A DNA stretch of 64,000 nt from NCBI GenBank assembly GCA_938048455.1, contig CALIUY010000004.1, forward strand, positions 1 through 64,000, in the 5' to 3' direction. Shown in pieces: positions 1 through 8,549 of the stretch; within the stretch, counting starts at the first letter, position 1, and every line of letters starts with the position of its first letter. A program made the position numbers and the translations under genes. The notes below the pieces were generated by a model, which made no database searches, was not told the origin of the DNA, and worked only from the letters and a program-made list of their open reading frames with translations. Source of the DNA: an uncultured Desulfobacterales bacterium. GTDB lineage: Bacteria > Desulfobacterota > Desulfobacteria > Desulfobacterales > SpSt-501.

Positions 1-783
1 TTCCGGGAATTCCCCGCGGACGCGAAACGCGGGATACGCTTCGTCCTCACCGACATCGACGACACGCTCACCTTGAGCGGGCGGCTTCCGGCCGCGGCGC
101 TCGAGGCCATGGAGCGGCTCGAGGCCGCAGGCCTCGGTGTCATCCCGGTCACCGGCCGCCCGGCGGGCTGGTGCGATCACATCGCCCGCATGTGGCCCGT
201 AGCCGCGGTGGTCGGCGAAAACGGGGCCTTTTGCTTCCGTTATGACCGCGCGGCACGGCGCATGGAACGCCGTTGGGCGAAAACCGAGGACGAACGGCGC
301 TCCGATCGCGCCCGGCTCGAAGCGATCCGGCAGCGCGTGCTCGCCGAGGTCCCCGGCTGTGCGGTCGCCGCCGATCAGGCCTACCGCGAAGCCGATCTCG
401 CGATCGATTATTGCGAGGACGTCCCTCCGCTCCCCCCCGCGGCCGTCGCGCGCATCGTCCGCATCTTCGAGGAAGCCGGCGCCCGGGCCAAGGTCAGCTC
501 GATCCACGTGAACGGCTGGTTCGGCGCCTACGACAAGCTCGCCATGACCGGCCGCCTCTTCGCCGAGGTCTTCTCCAAGAGCCTGGAAGAGGCGGCACGG
601 GAGGCGGTTTTCATCGGCGACTCCCCGAACGATCAGCCGATGTTCGCTCGTTTCCCGCACAGCGTCGGAGTCGCCAACATCCGCCGTTTCGCCGACACGC
701 TTCACGATCCGCCCTCCTGGGTCACCCGGCAGGAGGGCGGCCTCGGGTTTTGCGAAGCGGCGGCGATCCTGCTTTCCGGTTGA
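1..783 (+). CDS. HAD-superfamily phosphatase (Cof/MPGP-like), 5' end outside window
   Basis: The frame is open from base 1, so the true start lies upstream; 260 residues are visible. HAD motif I (DIDDT) is encoded at 52-66, before the first in-frame TTG at 73, so the gene cannot start at 73. Motif III lies around the YDK lysine near 530, and motif IV is GDSPND near 616. The large cap between motifs, with VVGENGA, resembles the Cof and mannosyl-3-phosphoglycerate/sucrose-phosphate phosphatase branch. The likely substrate is a sugar phosphate or phosphoglycerate derivative, but nothing in the sequence fixes it. The stop codon overlaps the -35 box of the following ABC transporter promoter. Confidence 0.8.
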   Translation, partial: FREFPADAKRGIRFVLTDIDDTLTLSGRLPAAALEAMERLEAAGLGVIPVTGRPAGWCDHIARMWPVAAVVGENGAFCFRYDRAARRMERRWAKTEDERRSDRARLEAIRQRVLAEVPGCAVAADQAYREADLAIDYCEDVPPLPPAAVARIVRIFEEAGARAKVSSIHVNGWFGAYDKLAMTGRLFAEVFSKSLEEAAREAVFIGDSPNDQPMFARFPHSVGVANIRRFADTLHDPPSWVTRQEGGLGFCEAAAILLSG

Positions 784-808
784 CTTGCCATCCGGCTCTC
801 ATTAGGCT
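780..808 (+). promoter_or_regulatory. Promoter of the ABC importer operon
   Basis: A -35 TTGACT at 780-785 is followed by a 17-base spacer and -10 TAGGCT at 803-808. The -35 box overlaps the stop codon of the preceding phosphatase gene. The leader of about 120 bases contains a 14-base palindrome at 822-835. The same -10 (TAGGCT) occurs in other promoters of this window. Confidence 0.55.
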
Positions 809-938
809 GGGCCGCGGGTTTCAGGCGGCCGCCTGCCCGTGCCGGCACCCGCCTGCCCCGCACGCCCCCGGAAGCGGAACCGTTTTCCCGCGATGGAGGG
901 ATGGCGTACGCCCAACTTTCCAGCCCAAGGAGGAGGTC

Positions 939-2066
939 ATGAGAAAAGTCTTCGTCATCCTCGCCTGCTTCGCCTTCGCCCTCGGGGCGCTGTTCGCTCC
1001 GGCCTTCGCGCAATCCCCGGCCATCGAAAACGAACTCTATCTCATCACCCCCGTTTCCAAGGATGTCCACGACCCCATGCTCAAGGCCTTCGCCGCCTGG
1101 GCCAAGAAGAAATACGGGGTGGAGGTGAAGACGAGCGCCATCCCGAAGGGGACGCCCGTCGCCTACGGGCAAATCCTCGAGTGGAAAGGAAGGCCCCAAG
1201 CGGACGTCTTCTGGGGCGGCGAGGGAACGCTCTTCGACAACCTCGCGGCCGAGGGGCTGCTCGAAAAGGTGCAGATCCCCAAGACCCTGTGGGAGGCGAT
1301 CCCCGCGGCCATCGGCAAGCCCGTGCCGCTGCCGCTCAAGGACCCCAAGGGGTTCTGGGTCGGCACGACGCTGGAGCCCTACGGGCTGATCTACCAGCCG
1401 AAGCTTCTCAAACGGCTGGGAGCCGAAATCCGGGACTGGGACGATCTGCTCAACCCCAAACTCAAGGGCCAGATCGCCCAGTGCACGCCGGACCGCTCGA
1501 GCTCGAGCCATGCGAGCTACGAGGTCATCCTGCAGACCTACGGCTGGGAAAAGGGCTGGGAGTGGCTGAAGAAGCTCGCCGCCAACACGGGCATCTTCAC
1601 CGCACGCTCGCGCGACGTGCCCAACGTCGTGGCCAAGGGCGAGTTCGCCGTCGGCTTCGCCGTGCCGAGCTACATGGCCTTCGCCGAGGTACTGGCCGGC
1701 TATGAGCTCGTCTTCGTCTACCCGAAAAACGCCTACGTCACCCCCGAGCCCATGGCGGTCCTCAAGGGCGCGCCCCACCCCAAGGCGGCCCACGCCTTCG
1801 TCGAGTTCTGCCTGACCGAGGAAGGCCAGTTGCTGCTCTCCGGTCTGGGGGTCTATCCGATCACCCCCGGCCTCAAGGTCCAGGGCGCCCCGGGATCCAA
1901 CCAGGAGAAGGCCGTCGCCTTTACGGGCGGACTGCGTTCCTTTTTCGAGGTCGAGATCGGAAACGTCTACGACGACAAGATCGCCGGCGAAAAGAAACGC
2001 ATCGAAGAGGTGAACTCCTATTTCCGCAAGGAAATCGCGGAGAAGCACAAGGAGATCGTGAAATAA
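939..2066 (+). CDS. ABC transporter extracellular substrate-binding protein (Fe3+/AfuA-like)
   Basis: This 375-residue protein begins at an ATG preceded by a strong AAGGAGGAGG. Residues 1-24 form a signal peptide that probably ends at AFA|QS, so the mature protein is periplasmic. The fold resembles the ferric/AfuA family of type II binding proteins: an early YLITPVSKD segment, the ADVFWGGEG hinge region and the EPYGLIY segment. It is the first gene of a three-gene importer with the ATPase at 2145 and a fused permease at 3248. Iron is the default guess from family, but related proteins bind phosphonates, thiamine or other anions. The ligand-contact residues are not clear enough to decide. Confidence 0.8.
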   Translation: MRKVFVILACFAFALGALFAPAFAQSPAIENELYLITPVSKDVHDPMLKAFAAWAKKKYGVEVKTSAIPKGTPVAYGQILEWKGRPQADVFWGGEGTLFDNLAAEGLLEKVQIPKTLWEAIPAAIGKPVPLPLKDPKGFWVGTTLEPYGLIYQPKLLKRLGAEIRDWDDLLNPKLKGQIAQCTPDRSSSSHASYEVILQTYGWEKGWEWLKKLAANTGIFTARSRDVPNVVAKGEFAVGFAVPSYMAFAEVLAGYELVFVYPKNAYVTPEPMAVLKGAPHPKAAHAFVEFCLTEEGQLLLSGLGVYPITPGLKVQGAPGSNQEKAVAFTGGLRSFFEVEIGNVYDDKIAGEKKRIEEVNSYFRKEIAEKHKEIVK

Positions 2067-2144
2067 GGCAGCGACGGCCGGCCGCCTTCCGCCCTCGAGC
2101 CGCAGGTCGGAAGGCGGCCCCCGGGGAAAGAGGGCCCGGCGCGG

Positions 2145-3251
2145 ATGAACATCGACATCGAGGGGATCGTCAAGCGCTTCGGAAAACTGGAGGCGGTCAG
2201 CGACGTCACGCTGCACATCGGGGAGGGCGAGCTCTTTACTCTGCTGGGTCCTTCGGGCTGCGGCAAGACCACCATCCTGCGCGTGGTCGGGGGCTTCCAT
2301 CGCCCCGACCGCGGCCGGGTGCTCTTCGGGGGGCGCGACGTGACGGCGCTTCCCCCCTACGAGCGCAACATCGGGATGGTCTTCCAGAACTACGCGCTCT
2401 GGCCGCACATGCGCATCTTCGACAACATCGCCTACGGGCTGCGGCTGCGCCGGTTCTCCGCGGCCGAGATCCGCGAAAAGGTCGACCGGGCGCTCCATCT
2501 GGTCAATCTGCGCGGACTCGAGCGGCGCTACCCGGGCGAGCTCTCCGGCGGCCAGCAGCAGCGCGTGGCGCTCGCCCGCGCACTCGTGCTCAACCCCCAT
2601 GCCCTGCTGCTCGACGAGCCCCTCTCCAACCTCGACGCCAAGATTCGCATCCAGGTCCGCGCCGAGATCCGCAAATTGCAGAAGGAGCTCGGCATCACGA
2701 CCCTCTACGTGACCCACGACCAGGAGGAAGCCCTCACCCTCTCCGACCGCATCGCCGTCCTCAACCACGGCCGGTTGCAGCAGGTGGGCACCCCCCACGA
2801 ACTCTATGAAAAACCACAGACCCCCTTCGTCGCCGACTTCATCGGGATCAACAATCTGATCCCGGGAAAGGTCACGGCCCTGCGGGACGGGGGCCGAGGG
2901 GTGCGGGTGGAGAGCGTGGTCGGCCCGCTCGAGGGAACGGGGGACGAACGGCTCGCCCCGGGCGCCCGCTGCGTCGTCTGCGTCCGTCCCGAGTCGGCCC
3001 GCATCGGGGAGGAGGCCGGTGCGGCCGTCAACCGGCTCTCCGCCGTGGTGAGCTTTCCCTCCTACATCGGCAACACCGTGCGCTACGACGTGGACGTGAA
3101 CGGGTTTCTGTTCAAAATCGACGTGCAGAACCCGGGCGGCAGCCGGGAACTGCCGCCGGGGTCTCCGGTCGTCGTCTGCTTTCCCACCGCGGCGACCCTC
3201 GTCCTGCCGGCCGAGGGGGAAACCGCTGCCGCGGTAGAGGGGGCCGAATGA
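2145..3251 (+). CDS. ABC transporter ATP-binding protein (PotA/FbpC-like)
   Basis: The 368-residue ATPase energises the importer. It has Walker A GPSGCGKT at residues 35-42, the signature LSGGQQQ at 133-139, Walker B LLLDEP at 154-159 and the switch histidine H191 in VTHDQ. After about residue 240 comes a TOBE-type regulatory domain, as in PotA, FbpC and MalK. It overlaps the downstream permease by four bases (ATGA), indicating translational coupling. The 78-base gap from the binding-protein gene contains no obvious terminator. The family is certain, the substrate is not. Confidence 0.93.
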   Translation: MNIDIEGIVKRFGKLEAVSDVTLHIGEGELFTLLGPSGCGKTTILRVVGGFHRPDRGRVLFGGRDVTALPPYERNIGMVFQNYALWPHMRIFDNIAYGLRLRRFSAAEIREKVDRALHLVNLRGLERRYPGELSGGQQQRVALARALVLNPHALLLDEPLSNLDAKIRIQVRAEIRKLQKELGITTLYVTHDQEEALTLSDRIAVLNHGRLQQVGTPHELYEKPQTPFVADFIGINNLIPGKVTALRDGGRGVRVESVVGPLEGTGDERLAPGARCVVCVRPESARIGEEAGAAVNRLSAVVSFPSYIGNTVRYDVDVNGFLFKIDVQNPGGSRELPPGSPVVVCFPTAATLVLPAEGETAAAVEGAE

Positions 3252-4966
3252 GCTCCGCGGCCGCGGAAACGGTCCCGGCCGGCCTCGGCGTGCGTCGTCT
3301 CGGGCTCTCCCTCGGCGGGGTTCTCGGCTACGGGGCGATCTGGGCCTTCATGGCCGTTTTCCTGATCTACCCGCTGCTTCACCTCTTCTACGACGCCTTC
3401 ACCACGGAAGCGGGCGAGCTGACGCTCGCCAACTTCCGGGATTTCTTCACCGACCGCTTTTACCTCCGAGCGCTCGGCAACTCGATCCTGCTCGGGCTGG
3501 GCACGGTCGTGACGACCTCGCTCATCGGGGTCACCTTCGCCTTTCTCCTGCTGCGCTACGAATTCCCGGGGCGGCGCCTGTTTTCCTACCTTTCCATCGT
3601 ACCGATGATCATGCCCCCGCTGGTCGGCGTCATGGGCTTCGTCTTCATCCTGGGACGGGCGGGAACCGTGAACATCCTGCTCATGGACTACCTCGGCTTC
3701 CCCCGGCCGATCAATTTCATGTACGGGATCCAAGGCATCCTGATCGTCGAGACCCTGCACCTCTTTCCGCTGATGACCCTCAGCATCGTGGACGCCATGG
3801 GCAAGATCTCGCCCTCGCTCGACGAGGCGGCGGAAAGCGTCGGCGCGCGCGGCTTCCGCAAGTTCTGGGACATCACCTTCCCGCTCACCACGCCGGGGTA
3901 CGTCTCGGGGGCGCTCCTCGTCTTCATCTGGACCTTCGCCGACTTCGCCACTCCGCTGGTCGTGGGGGTCGACGACCTGCTCGCCTCCCAGGCCTATCTG
4001 AACATCGTGCAGTTCGTCGACCGGCGCCTTTTCAAGATGGGCATCGTGATCTCGGCCATCATGGTGCTGCTCGCCATTCTGTTTCTGATCGTGGCCAAGA
4101 AATACATCGCCATCAAAGACTACAGCTCGCTTTCCTACTCGGTGATCGAACGCAAAACCCTCTGCCCTCTCGCCAAGGGGGGGGTGGTCTGCTTCCTGGG
4201 CCTGATTCTGATTCTCGCCTTCATCCCTTACCTGGGAATCGCGCTCGACTCCTTCGGCAAGGGCTGGGCACTGACTCCCTTTCCGGTCCAGTACACGCTG
4301 CAGTACTTCGAGCGCGTGGCTTTCGAGACGCCGAAATTCATCGTGAACAGCCTGCTCTACGCGGGCATCTCGGTTGTGATCTGCATCGCCATCGGGGTAC
4401 CGATCGCCTGGGTCGGCGCCCGCACCCGGCTGCCGGGCCGCGAAGTCCTCGACTCCCTCACCACCCTCATTCTCGCCCTTCCCGGCACGGGGATCGGGAT
4501 CGCCTACATGCGCGCCTTCCGCGAGCCGCTGCCCGGCTTCGAGGTGGCCTTCATCGGCCTGTGGGTGGTGATCCCCGTCGTCCTCGGCGTGCGCCGGCTG
4601 CCCTACACCGTGCGCGGCACCTACGCTTCGCTCCAGATCGTGCACCGCTCCTACGAGGAGGCGGGCGAAAGCGTCGGGGCCACGCGGGCGCGGACCTTTC
4701 GCGACATCACCCTGCCGCTCATCTGGAAGGGCGTCCTGGTGGGATCGCTCTACTCCTTCATCCTCGCGCTTCAGGAGGCCTCGGCGACCCTGCTGCTCGT
4801 CGTTCCGGGGCACGAGATGATGACGGTGGGGATTTTCAACTTCTACATCGGGGGATCGGTGAACGAGGCGGCGGCCCTTGGCTTCCTTCTCATCCTGCTC
4901 GGCGCGGCTTGCCTGCTGATCATCAACCGGCTCGCCGGAACGCGCATGGGAGGGGTCTTCGGGTGA
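3248..4966 (+). CDS. ABC transporter fused permease (FbpB-like, two BPD domains)
   Basis: The 572-residue membrane protein carries two permease modules in one chain, the usual design of ferric-type FbpB permeases. Each module has an ATPase-docking EAA loop: EAAESVGARG in the first half and EAGESVGATR in the second, both followed by ITxPL. About twelve hydrophobic segments are visible. It overlaps the ATPase gene by ATGA and ends the operon. The module order (binding protein, ATPase, fused permease) matches inner-membrane importers for iron or related small ligands. Confidence 0.92.
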   Translation: MSSAAAETVPAGLGVRRLGLSLGGVLGYGAIWAFMAVFLIYPLLHLFYDAFTTEAGELTLANFRDFFTDRFYLRALGNSILLGLGTVVTTSLIGVTFAFLLLRYEFPGRRLFSYLSIVPMIMPPLVGVMGFVFILGRAGTVNILLMDYLGFPRPINFMYGIQGILIVETLHLFPLMTLSIVDAMGKISPSLDEAAESVGARGFRKFWDITFPLTTPGYVSGALLVFIWTFADFATPLVVGVDDLLASQAYLNIVQFVDRRLFKMGIVISAIMVLLAILFLIVAKKYIAIKDYSSLSYSVIERKTLCPLAKGGVVCFLGLILILAFIPYLGIALDSFGKGWALTPFPVQYTLQYFERVAFETPKFIVNSLLYAGISVVICIAIGVPIAWVGARTRLPGREVLDSLTTLILALPGTGIGIAYMRAFREPLPGFEVAFIGLWVVIPVVLGVRRLPYTVRGTYASLQIVHRSYEEAGESVGATRARTFRDITLPLIWKGVLVGSLYSFILALQEASATLLLVVPGHEMMTVGIFNFYIGGSVNEAAALGFLLILLGAACLLIINRLAGTRMGGVFG

Positions 4967-4992
4967 AGGCTGGAGGGGTTCCGACCGAAAAA

Positions 4993-5028
4993 GAAAGGCC
5001 CTCCGGCCGGGAGGCCGGAGAGCCTTTC
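4993..5028 (-). terminator. Rho-independent terminator of the cold shock gene
   Basis: The arms 4993-5008 and 5013-5028 pair over 15 of 16 positions around a four-base loop. On the minus strand the hairpin is followed by TTTCTTTTT, so it terminates the cold shock transcript. It may also stop read-through from the ABC operon, but lacks a U-tract in that direction. Confidence 0.85.
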
Positions 5029-5050
5029 CGCAATGCGGCGATCGGATGGG

Positions 5051-5254
5051 TCAGCCGACCGTCGTGACGTTCACCGCCGCGGGGCCTTTTTTGCCCTGCG
5101 TGATGTCGAACGTGACACGGTCGCCGTCTTTCAGGGTCTTGAAGCCGGATCCCGCGATGCCGGTGTGATGGACGAAAACGTCCTGGCCGTCTTCCGATTG
5201 AATGAAGCCGTAGCCTTTTTTGTCGTTGAACCACTTCACCGTTCCGTTGGCCAT
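5051..5254 (-). CDS. csp: Cold shock protein, CspA family
   Basis: This 67-residue single OB-fold protein binds single-stranded RNA/DNA and acts as an RNA chaperone. RNP1 (KGYGFI) and RNP2 (VFVHH) are both intact, and the length is typical of the family. An in-frame extension to 5284 exists, but the ATG at 5254 begins the canonical MANGTVKWF and is preceded by AAGGAGG at good spacing. It is monocistronic, with its own promoter at 5374-5403, a leader of roughly 110 bases and a terminator at 4993-5028. Confidence 0.95.
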   Translation of the reverse strand: MANGTVKWFNDKKGYGFIQSEDGQDVFVHHTGIAGSGFKTLKDGDRVTFDITQGKKGPAAVNVTTVG

Positions 5255-5373
5255 CGATGCACCCTCCTTTCCTGAATTTCTCATCGTCTCCTCCTTCAGG
5301 GTGCCGCCTTGGAACGGATGCCCCGCAAGTCGAAAGGGCCCTTTACTCGAAAGGGCTTTCGATGATTGATTTC

Positions 5374-5403
5374 ATTATAGCCTATCGCCGCGGTGGAAAT
5401 CAA
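5374..5403 (-). promoter_or_regulatory. Promoter of the cold shock gene, with long leader
   Basis: On the minus strand -35 TTGATT (5398-5403), an 18-base spacer and a consensus -10 TATAAT (5374-5379). Transcription would start near 5367, giving an untranslated leader of about 110 bases. The leader contains repeats of AAAGGGC and CGAAAGGG at 5331-5360 that could fold on themselves. Long structured leaders are a known feature of csp mRNAs. Confidence 0.7.
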
Positions 5404-5439
5404 GCCGCAGCGGAAACATTTTGAAAAGGGGATCTTCCT

Positions 5440-6201
5440 ATGCCGTCGCCCGCCCCCCGTTTCCGCGCCGTCGTCTCTTCCGACTGGAGCGAATGCCTCT
5501 CTCCCACCGGGCCGTTCGATTTCATCGCCTTTCACTTTCCCGAGCTTCTCCCGCGCTGCGAGGAGATCTTCCGCGGCTACACCGGCAACCGCATCACGCT
5601 GGGCGAGGCCTGCGGCCGGCTGCGCGCCCTGTTGCCGGGCCCGCTGGAGGCGGAAGCGATGGACGCCTATCTCGAACGGGGCTTCGCCGTCTACCGCGGC
5701 GTCCCGGAGCTGATCGCCTGGTGCCTCGAGCGCGGGATCCTCTTCATGATCAACACGACGGCGATGATCGGCTATTTCCAACGGGTCCTGGCTTCCCGGC
5801 GGCTTCCTCCGCTGCCCGCCCTCTCGGCGAACGCCTTCCTGCGCTACCCCCCTTGCCCCACGGATCCGGCGATCCTCCTCGAGCTGCGGGAGACGGCGGA
5901 CAAGCCCGTCCATACCGAACAAACCGCCCGCCGCTTCGGCATCCCCCCCGCCCGCGTGGTCGTCATCGGCGACAGCGGGGGAGACGGCCCGCACTTCGAG
6001 TGGGCGCACCGTGCCGGCGCTTTCACCATCGGCAGCATGACCAAAGAATCCCTCTCCCGCTATTGCGCCGAGCGCACCATTCCGATCGGATACCGCTTTG
6101 GGGTGAGCTATGCCGCAGGGGAGGCCCGGGATCCGGCGCGCGAAGAACGGTTCGATTTTATGGATCTCGCCCCCCTCTTGAGCGAGGTTCTCGCTCTGTA
6201 G
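5440..6201 (+). CDS. HAD-like protein with altered motif I (DWSEC)
   Basis: The 253-residue protein has a HAD-like layout. The N-terminal strand ends in D15-W-S-E-C instead of the usual DxDx(T/V), and a C-terminal motif IV reads GDSGGDGPHFEWAH near residue 177. The nucleophile aspartate (D15) is kept, but the second aspartate, the acid/base in phosphatases, is replaced by serine. A middle NTTAM segment could serve as motif II. Phosphatase activity is therefore doubtful; it may be a phosphonatase-like or non-catalytic member. The start has AAGGGGA upstream. Its neighbours are unrelated and it seems to stand alone. Confidence 0.6.
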   Translation: MPSPAPRFRAVVSSDWSECLSPTGPFDFIAFHFPELLPRCEEIFRGYTGNRITLGEACGRLRALLPGPLEAEAMDAYLERGFAVYRGVPELIAWCLERGILFMINTTAMIGYFQRVLASRRLPPLPALSANAFLRYPPCPTDPAILLELRETADKPVHTEQTARRFGIPPARVVVIGDSGGDGPHFEWAHRAGAFTIGSMTKESLSRYCAERTIPIGYRFGVSYAAGEARDPAREERFDFMDLAPLLSEVLAL

Positions 6202-6223
6202 GCGGCAGGGAGGCTTGCGGCCT

Positions 6224-7171
6224 TCAGCTGCGGGCGGGCGCCGTCCGGAGCCGAAACCACAGGCTGAGCAGGTAGACCACGGCCATCGCCGCAGCCAGAC
6301 GCGGCAGCCAGGCGTAGAGGGGGCTGACGACGAAGGGCAGAAAAAGCAGCGGATCCTCGATCATGGAGTGGTTGATTCCGATCGATAGCTGGAGCTTCTG
6401 GAGCTCCTCGGCGCTCAAATCGAGCTCGCGCGATTGTTCCACGATCAGCGCTCCGCCGTAGGCGAGGCCGAAGAGGGCTCCGGTGAGCCAGAGCACGGCC
6501 GCCCGGCGGTCCAGCCCCAGGAAGGCGAGCAGCGGCCCGAAGACGGCCACGAAAAAACCGATCCAGGCGAAGGCCTTCATGAACTCGATCAGGACCATGA
6601 TGCCGAGCAGGATGGCGAGCACCTTCAAACAAAGAGCCAGGGTGTCCAACCCCCATAGCCGGACAAAAGCGCCGAACGCCGGACGAGCGGCCGGGATTGC
6701 GGGGCCGACCCCGGCCCCGGAAGCCGAAGCCGCGGGATCCAACCACCAGGCAAGCAGCAGGCTGGTGACCAGAGCGGCCGCGAGCCGCACGGCGGTCGCC
6801 TTCCAGAAGGAAATTCCCGAGCGGGCCTGGATCATCCCTTCCTGGGGCAGGTTGTGGGCGATCAAGACGAACACGGCGACGACCGTCATCTGCTCGGCCG
6901 TGAGCGGCAGGACCGCCATGGCCGCAAGGCAGCCGTAGACCCCCGCCGTCAGACCGATCAGGATGGGCAAGGCGGCGGCCGCCGGCAGCCGCAGGATCTC
7001 CATCGCGGGTTGCAGCAGGAAATCGAGGGCCGCAAGCCACCCGCTCCAATCCAGAAGCGCCGTGGCCAGCGAAACGGGCAACCAGATCTTGAGGAGCCAG
7101 ATGTAGGCCGAAACCCCCTTGCGCAGGCCCTCCGCGAGCGTGCGCCCCGCCTTGTGCCGCAAAGTCTCCAT
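6224..7171 (-). CDS. Nucleoside recognition/gate-domain membrane protein
   Basis: A 315-residue integral membrane protein with about eight hydrophobic segments. The segments around GLTAGVYGC and LIAHNLPQEG resemble the gate domain shared by SpmA/SpmB, FeoB and concentrative nucleoside transporters. The repeat-like arrangement (a gate-type half at about residues 60-140 and another at 190-300) fits the stand-alone nucleoside recognition proteins common in anaerobes. The transported ligand is unknown. The gene is flanked by a convergent HAD-like gene and a divergent cNMP/PilZ gene, and a promoter-like sequence lies at 7243-7271. Confidence 0.7.
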   Translation of the reverse strand: METLRHKAGRTLAEGLRKGVSAYIWLLKIWLPVSLATALLDWSGWLAALDFLLQPAMEILRLPAAAALPILIGLTAGVYGCLAAMAVLPLTAEQMTVVAVFVLIAHNLPQEGMIQARSGISFWKATAVRLAAALVTSLLLAWWLDPAASASGAGVGPAIPAARPAFGAFVRLWGLDTLALCLKVLAILLGIMVLIEFMKAFAWIGFFVAVFGPLLAFLGLDRRAAVLWLTGALFGLAYGGALIVEQSRELDLSAEELQKLQLSIGINHSMIEDPLLFLPFVVSPLYAWLPRLAAAMAVVYLLSLWFRLRTAPARS

Positions 7172-7242
7172 GAATTTCCTGTTCCCGCCAAAAAACCACC
7201 GCCTTCCCCTGAGGCATCCGGGAACGCGGCGAGGGATTTGAC

Positions 7243-7271
7243 CCCTTAGCCCGAATTCGCCGTCGATGCAA
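7243..7271 (-). promoter_or_regulatory. Possible promoter of the gate-domain gene
   Basis: On the minus strand TTGCAT (7266-7271), a 17-base spacer and TAAGGG (7243-7248). The -10 is poor, so this rests mainly on the -35 and spacing. It lies 72 bases upstream of the ATG. Confidence 0.35.
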
Positions 7272-7346
7272 AGGCTTCCCCGAAGCGCGTGATTTCCCCC
7301 TCAAGCCCCGCTCCGATTCGGCCGAAAACCGATGAGGGGCACGGCC

Positions 7347-8483
7347 GTGAATCCGCAAGTTCTTCGCCATATCCTGCAGGGAGAGATCCGCACCGGCTCG
7401 CCGGAAGCCTTCGGATGCCTGCTCGCGGAGGCTCCCGCATGCCCCGAACTCCTGAAGATGTATGCCCGTCTGCTCGAAGAGCACGCGCGCCGGGAGGAGG
7501 CCCGGGCGCATTATCGCGAGGCGGCGGGCCGTTTCCTGGCCGAGGGACGGATCCTCGCCGCCTGGTCGGCCGAGCTGTCGGCCTGGCGCCTGCGGCGTCC
7601 TTCTCCGAGCGAGTTGGCGGCATTTCAGGACGAAATCGACCGCTCGCCCCCGGGCGGCGGCCCCGCGGACGCTTTCCTGAGGGCCCTCACCCGCGGCGAG
7701 CGCATGGCCGTTCTCGCCTGTTGCCGGAGAAGTTGCGCACCCCCCGGGGAAATCCTGTTGCGACCGGGGCCCCCTCCCGAAGAACTCCACTTCGTGGTCG
7801 AGGGCACGCTGCGGGAGTCCCGCTACGAAACGGTCGAGGAGAAACCCCGCCGGCGGCGGCCGTCAAGCCGCACGGTGCGGCAGGGGGATGCGTTCGGCGA
7901 TGTCTACCCCTTTCACGAACGGCGGCCCTCCTCCACGCTCGTCGAAGCGGTCAGCCCGGCCGAGGTCCTCTCGATCTCCCGCGAGCGGCTGATGCGGGCC
8001 TGTCGCCGCCATCCGGCCGTGGAACGAGGGCTGGTGAGGCTCTGCGGCTTGCGATCGGAAAACGAAAACCCCGCTGGGGAAGAAGGGGTTCGCAAGGGGG
8101 AGCGCTACCGCATCCCCGTGCCCATGCGGGTGGAGGTCCTGGCCGACGGCCCGGAACAGGGCCGGCTTTCTGTCGCCGGGCTCTCCTACGACCTCTCGGT
8201 CTCCGGCGTCTCCTTCGTCCCGGAAACGGACGGCCTGCCGCCCCCGCCTTCCGGAGGGACGACTTCCGATCCGCTTCTCGGACGCCGGGTCAAAGCCGCT
8301 CTCCACGGCGAAGGGGTGGCCCTGGAAATCGCCGGCCGCATCGTTCGGCGGCGCATCCTGCTCCAGGACGGCCGCCGCCAAAGCTCGCTGGCCATTCAGT
8401 TCGACGAACTGCCCCCTCGCCTGCGGGGACTGCTGTTTGCCTTCGCCGGAAGCCTGGCCTGCGGCAAAACGGCGGCGCCGTGA
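7347..8483 (+). CDS. cNMP-binding domain fused to a PilZ domain
   Basis: I prefer the GTG at 7347 because GAGGGG sits seven bases upstream; an in-frame ATG at 7332 lacks a ribosome site. The 378-residue product has an N-terminal helical TPR-like region (about 1-95). A cyclic-nucleotide-binding jelly roll follows at about 113-230 (LLRPGPPPEELHFVVEGTL, then QGDAFGD). The C-terminal PilZ domain (about 253-370) has an RYR pair and DLSVSG matching the D/NxSxxG c-di-GMP motif. A protein with both modules could link two nucleotide second messengers. The cNMP pocket lacks the clear arginine of CRP, so it may bind no cNMP. No DNA-binding domain is seen. Confidence 0.75.
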   Translation: MNPQVLRHILQGEIRTGSPEAFGCLLAEAPACPELLKMYARLLEEHARREEARAHYREAAGRFLAEGRILAAWSAELSAWRLRRPSPSELAAFQDEIDRSPPGGGPADAFLRALTRGERMAVLACCRRSCAPPGEILLRPGPPPEELHFVVEGTLRESRYETVEEKPRRRRPSSRTVRQGDAFGDVYPFHERRPSSTLVEAVSPAEVLSISRERLMRACRRHPAVERGLVRLCGLRSENENPAGEEGVRKGERYRIPVPMRVEVLADGPEQGRLSVAGLSYDLSVSGVSFVPETDGLPPPPSGGTTSDPLLGRRVKAALHGEGVALEIAGRIVRRRILLQDGRRQSSLAIQFDELPPRLRGLLFAFAGSLACGKTAAP

Positions 8484-8549
8484 CCGCGGAGCCGCCGCAA
8501 GAGTCCCGGCGGATGGCCATCCCGCACGGCATCTGCTACACAGCACCGC

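Noticed and set aside
822-835. Palindrome CAGGCGGCCGCCTG
   Set aside because: Short GC palindromes are common in this composition; nothing else marks it as functional.
702-2798. Long open frame of about 700 codons on the minus strand
   Set aside because: It is antisense to the binding protein and ATPase genes, has no family features or ribosome site, and reflects GC-rich codon third positions.
3083-4813. Open frame of 576 codons on the minus strand
   Set aside because: It is a mirror of the permease gene, rich in charged residues without any fold-like pattern.
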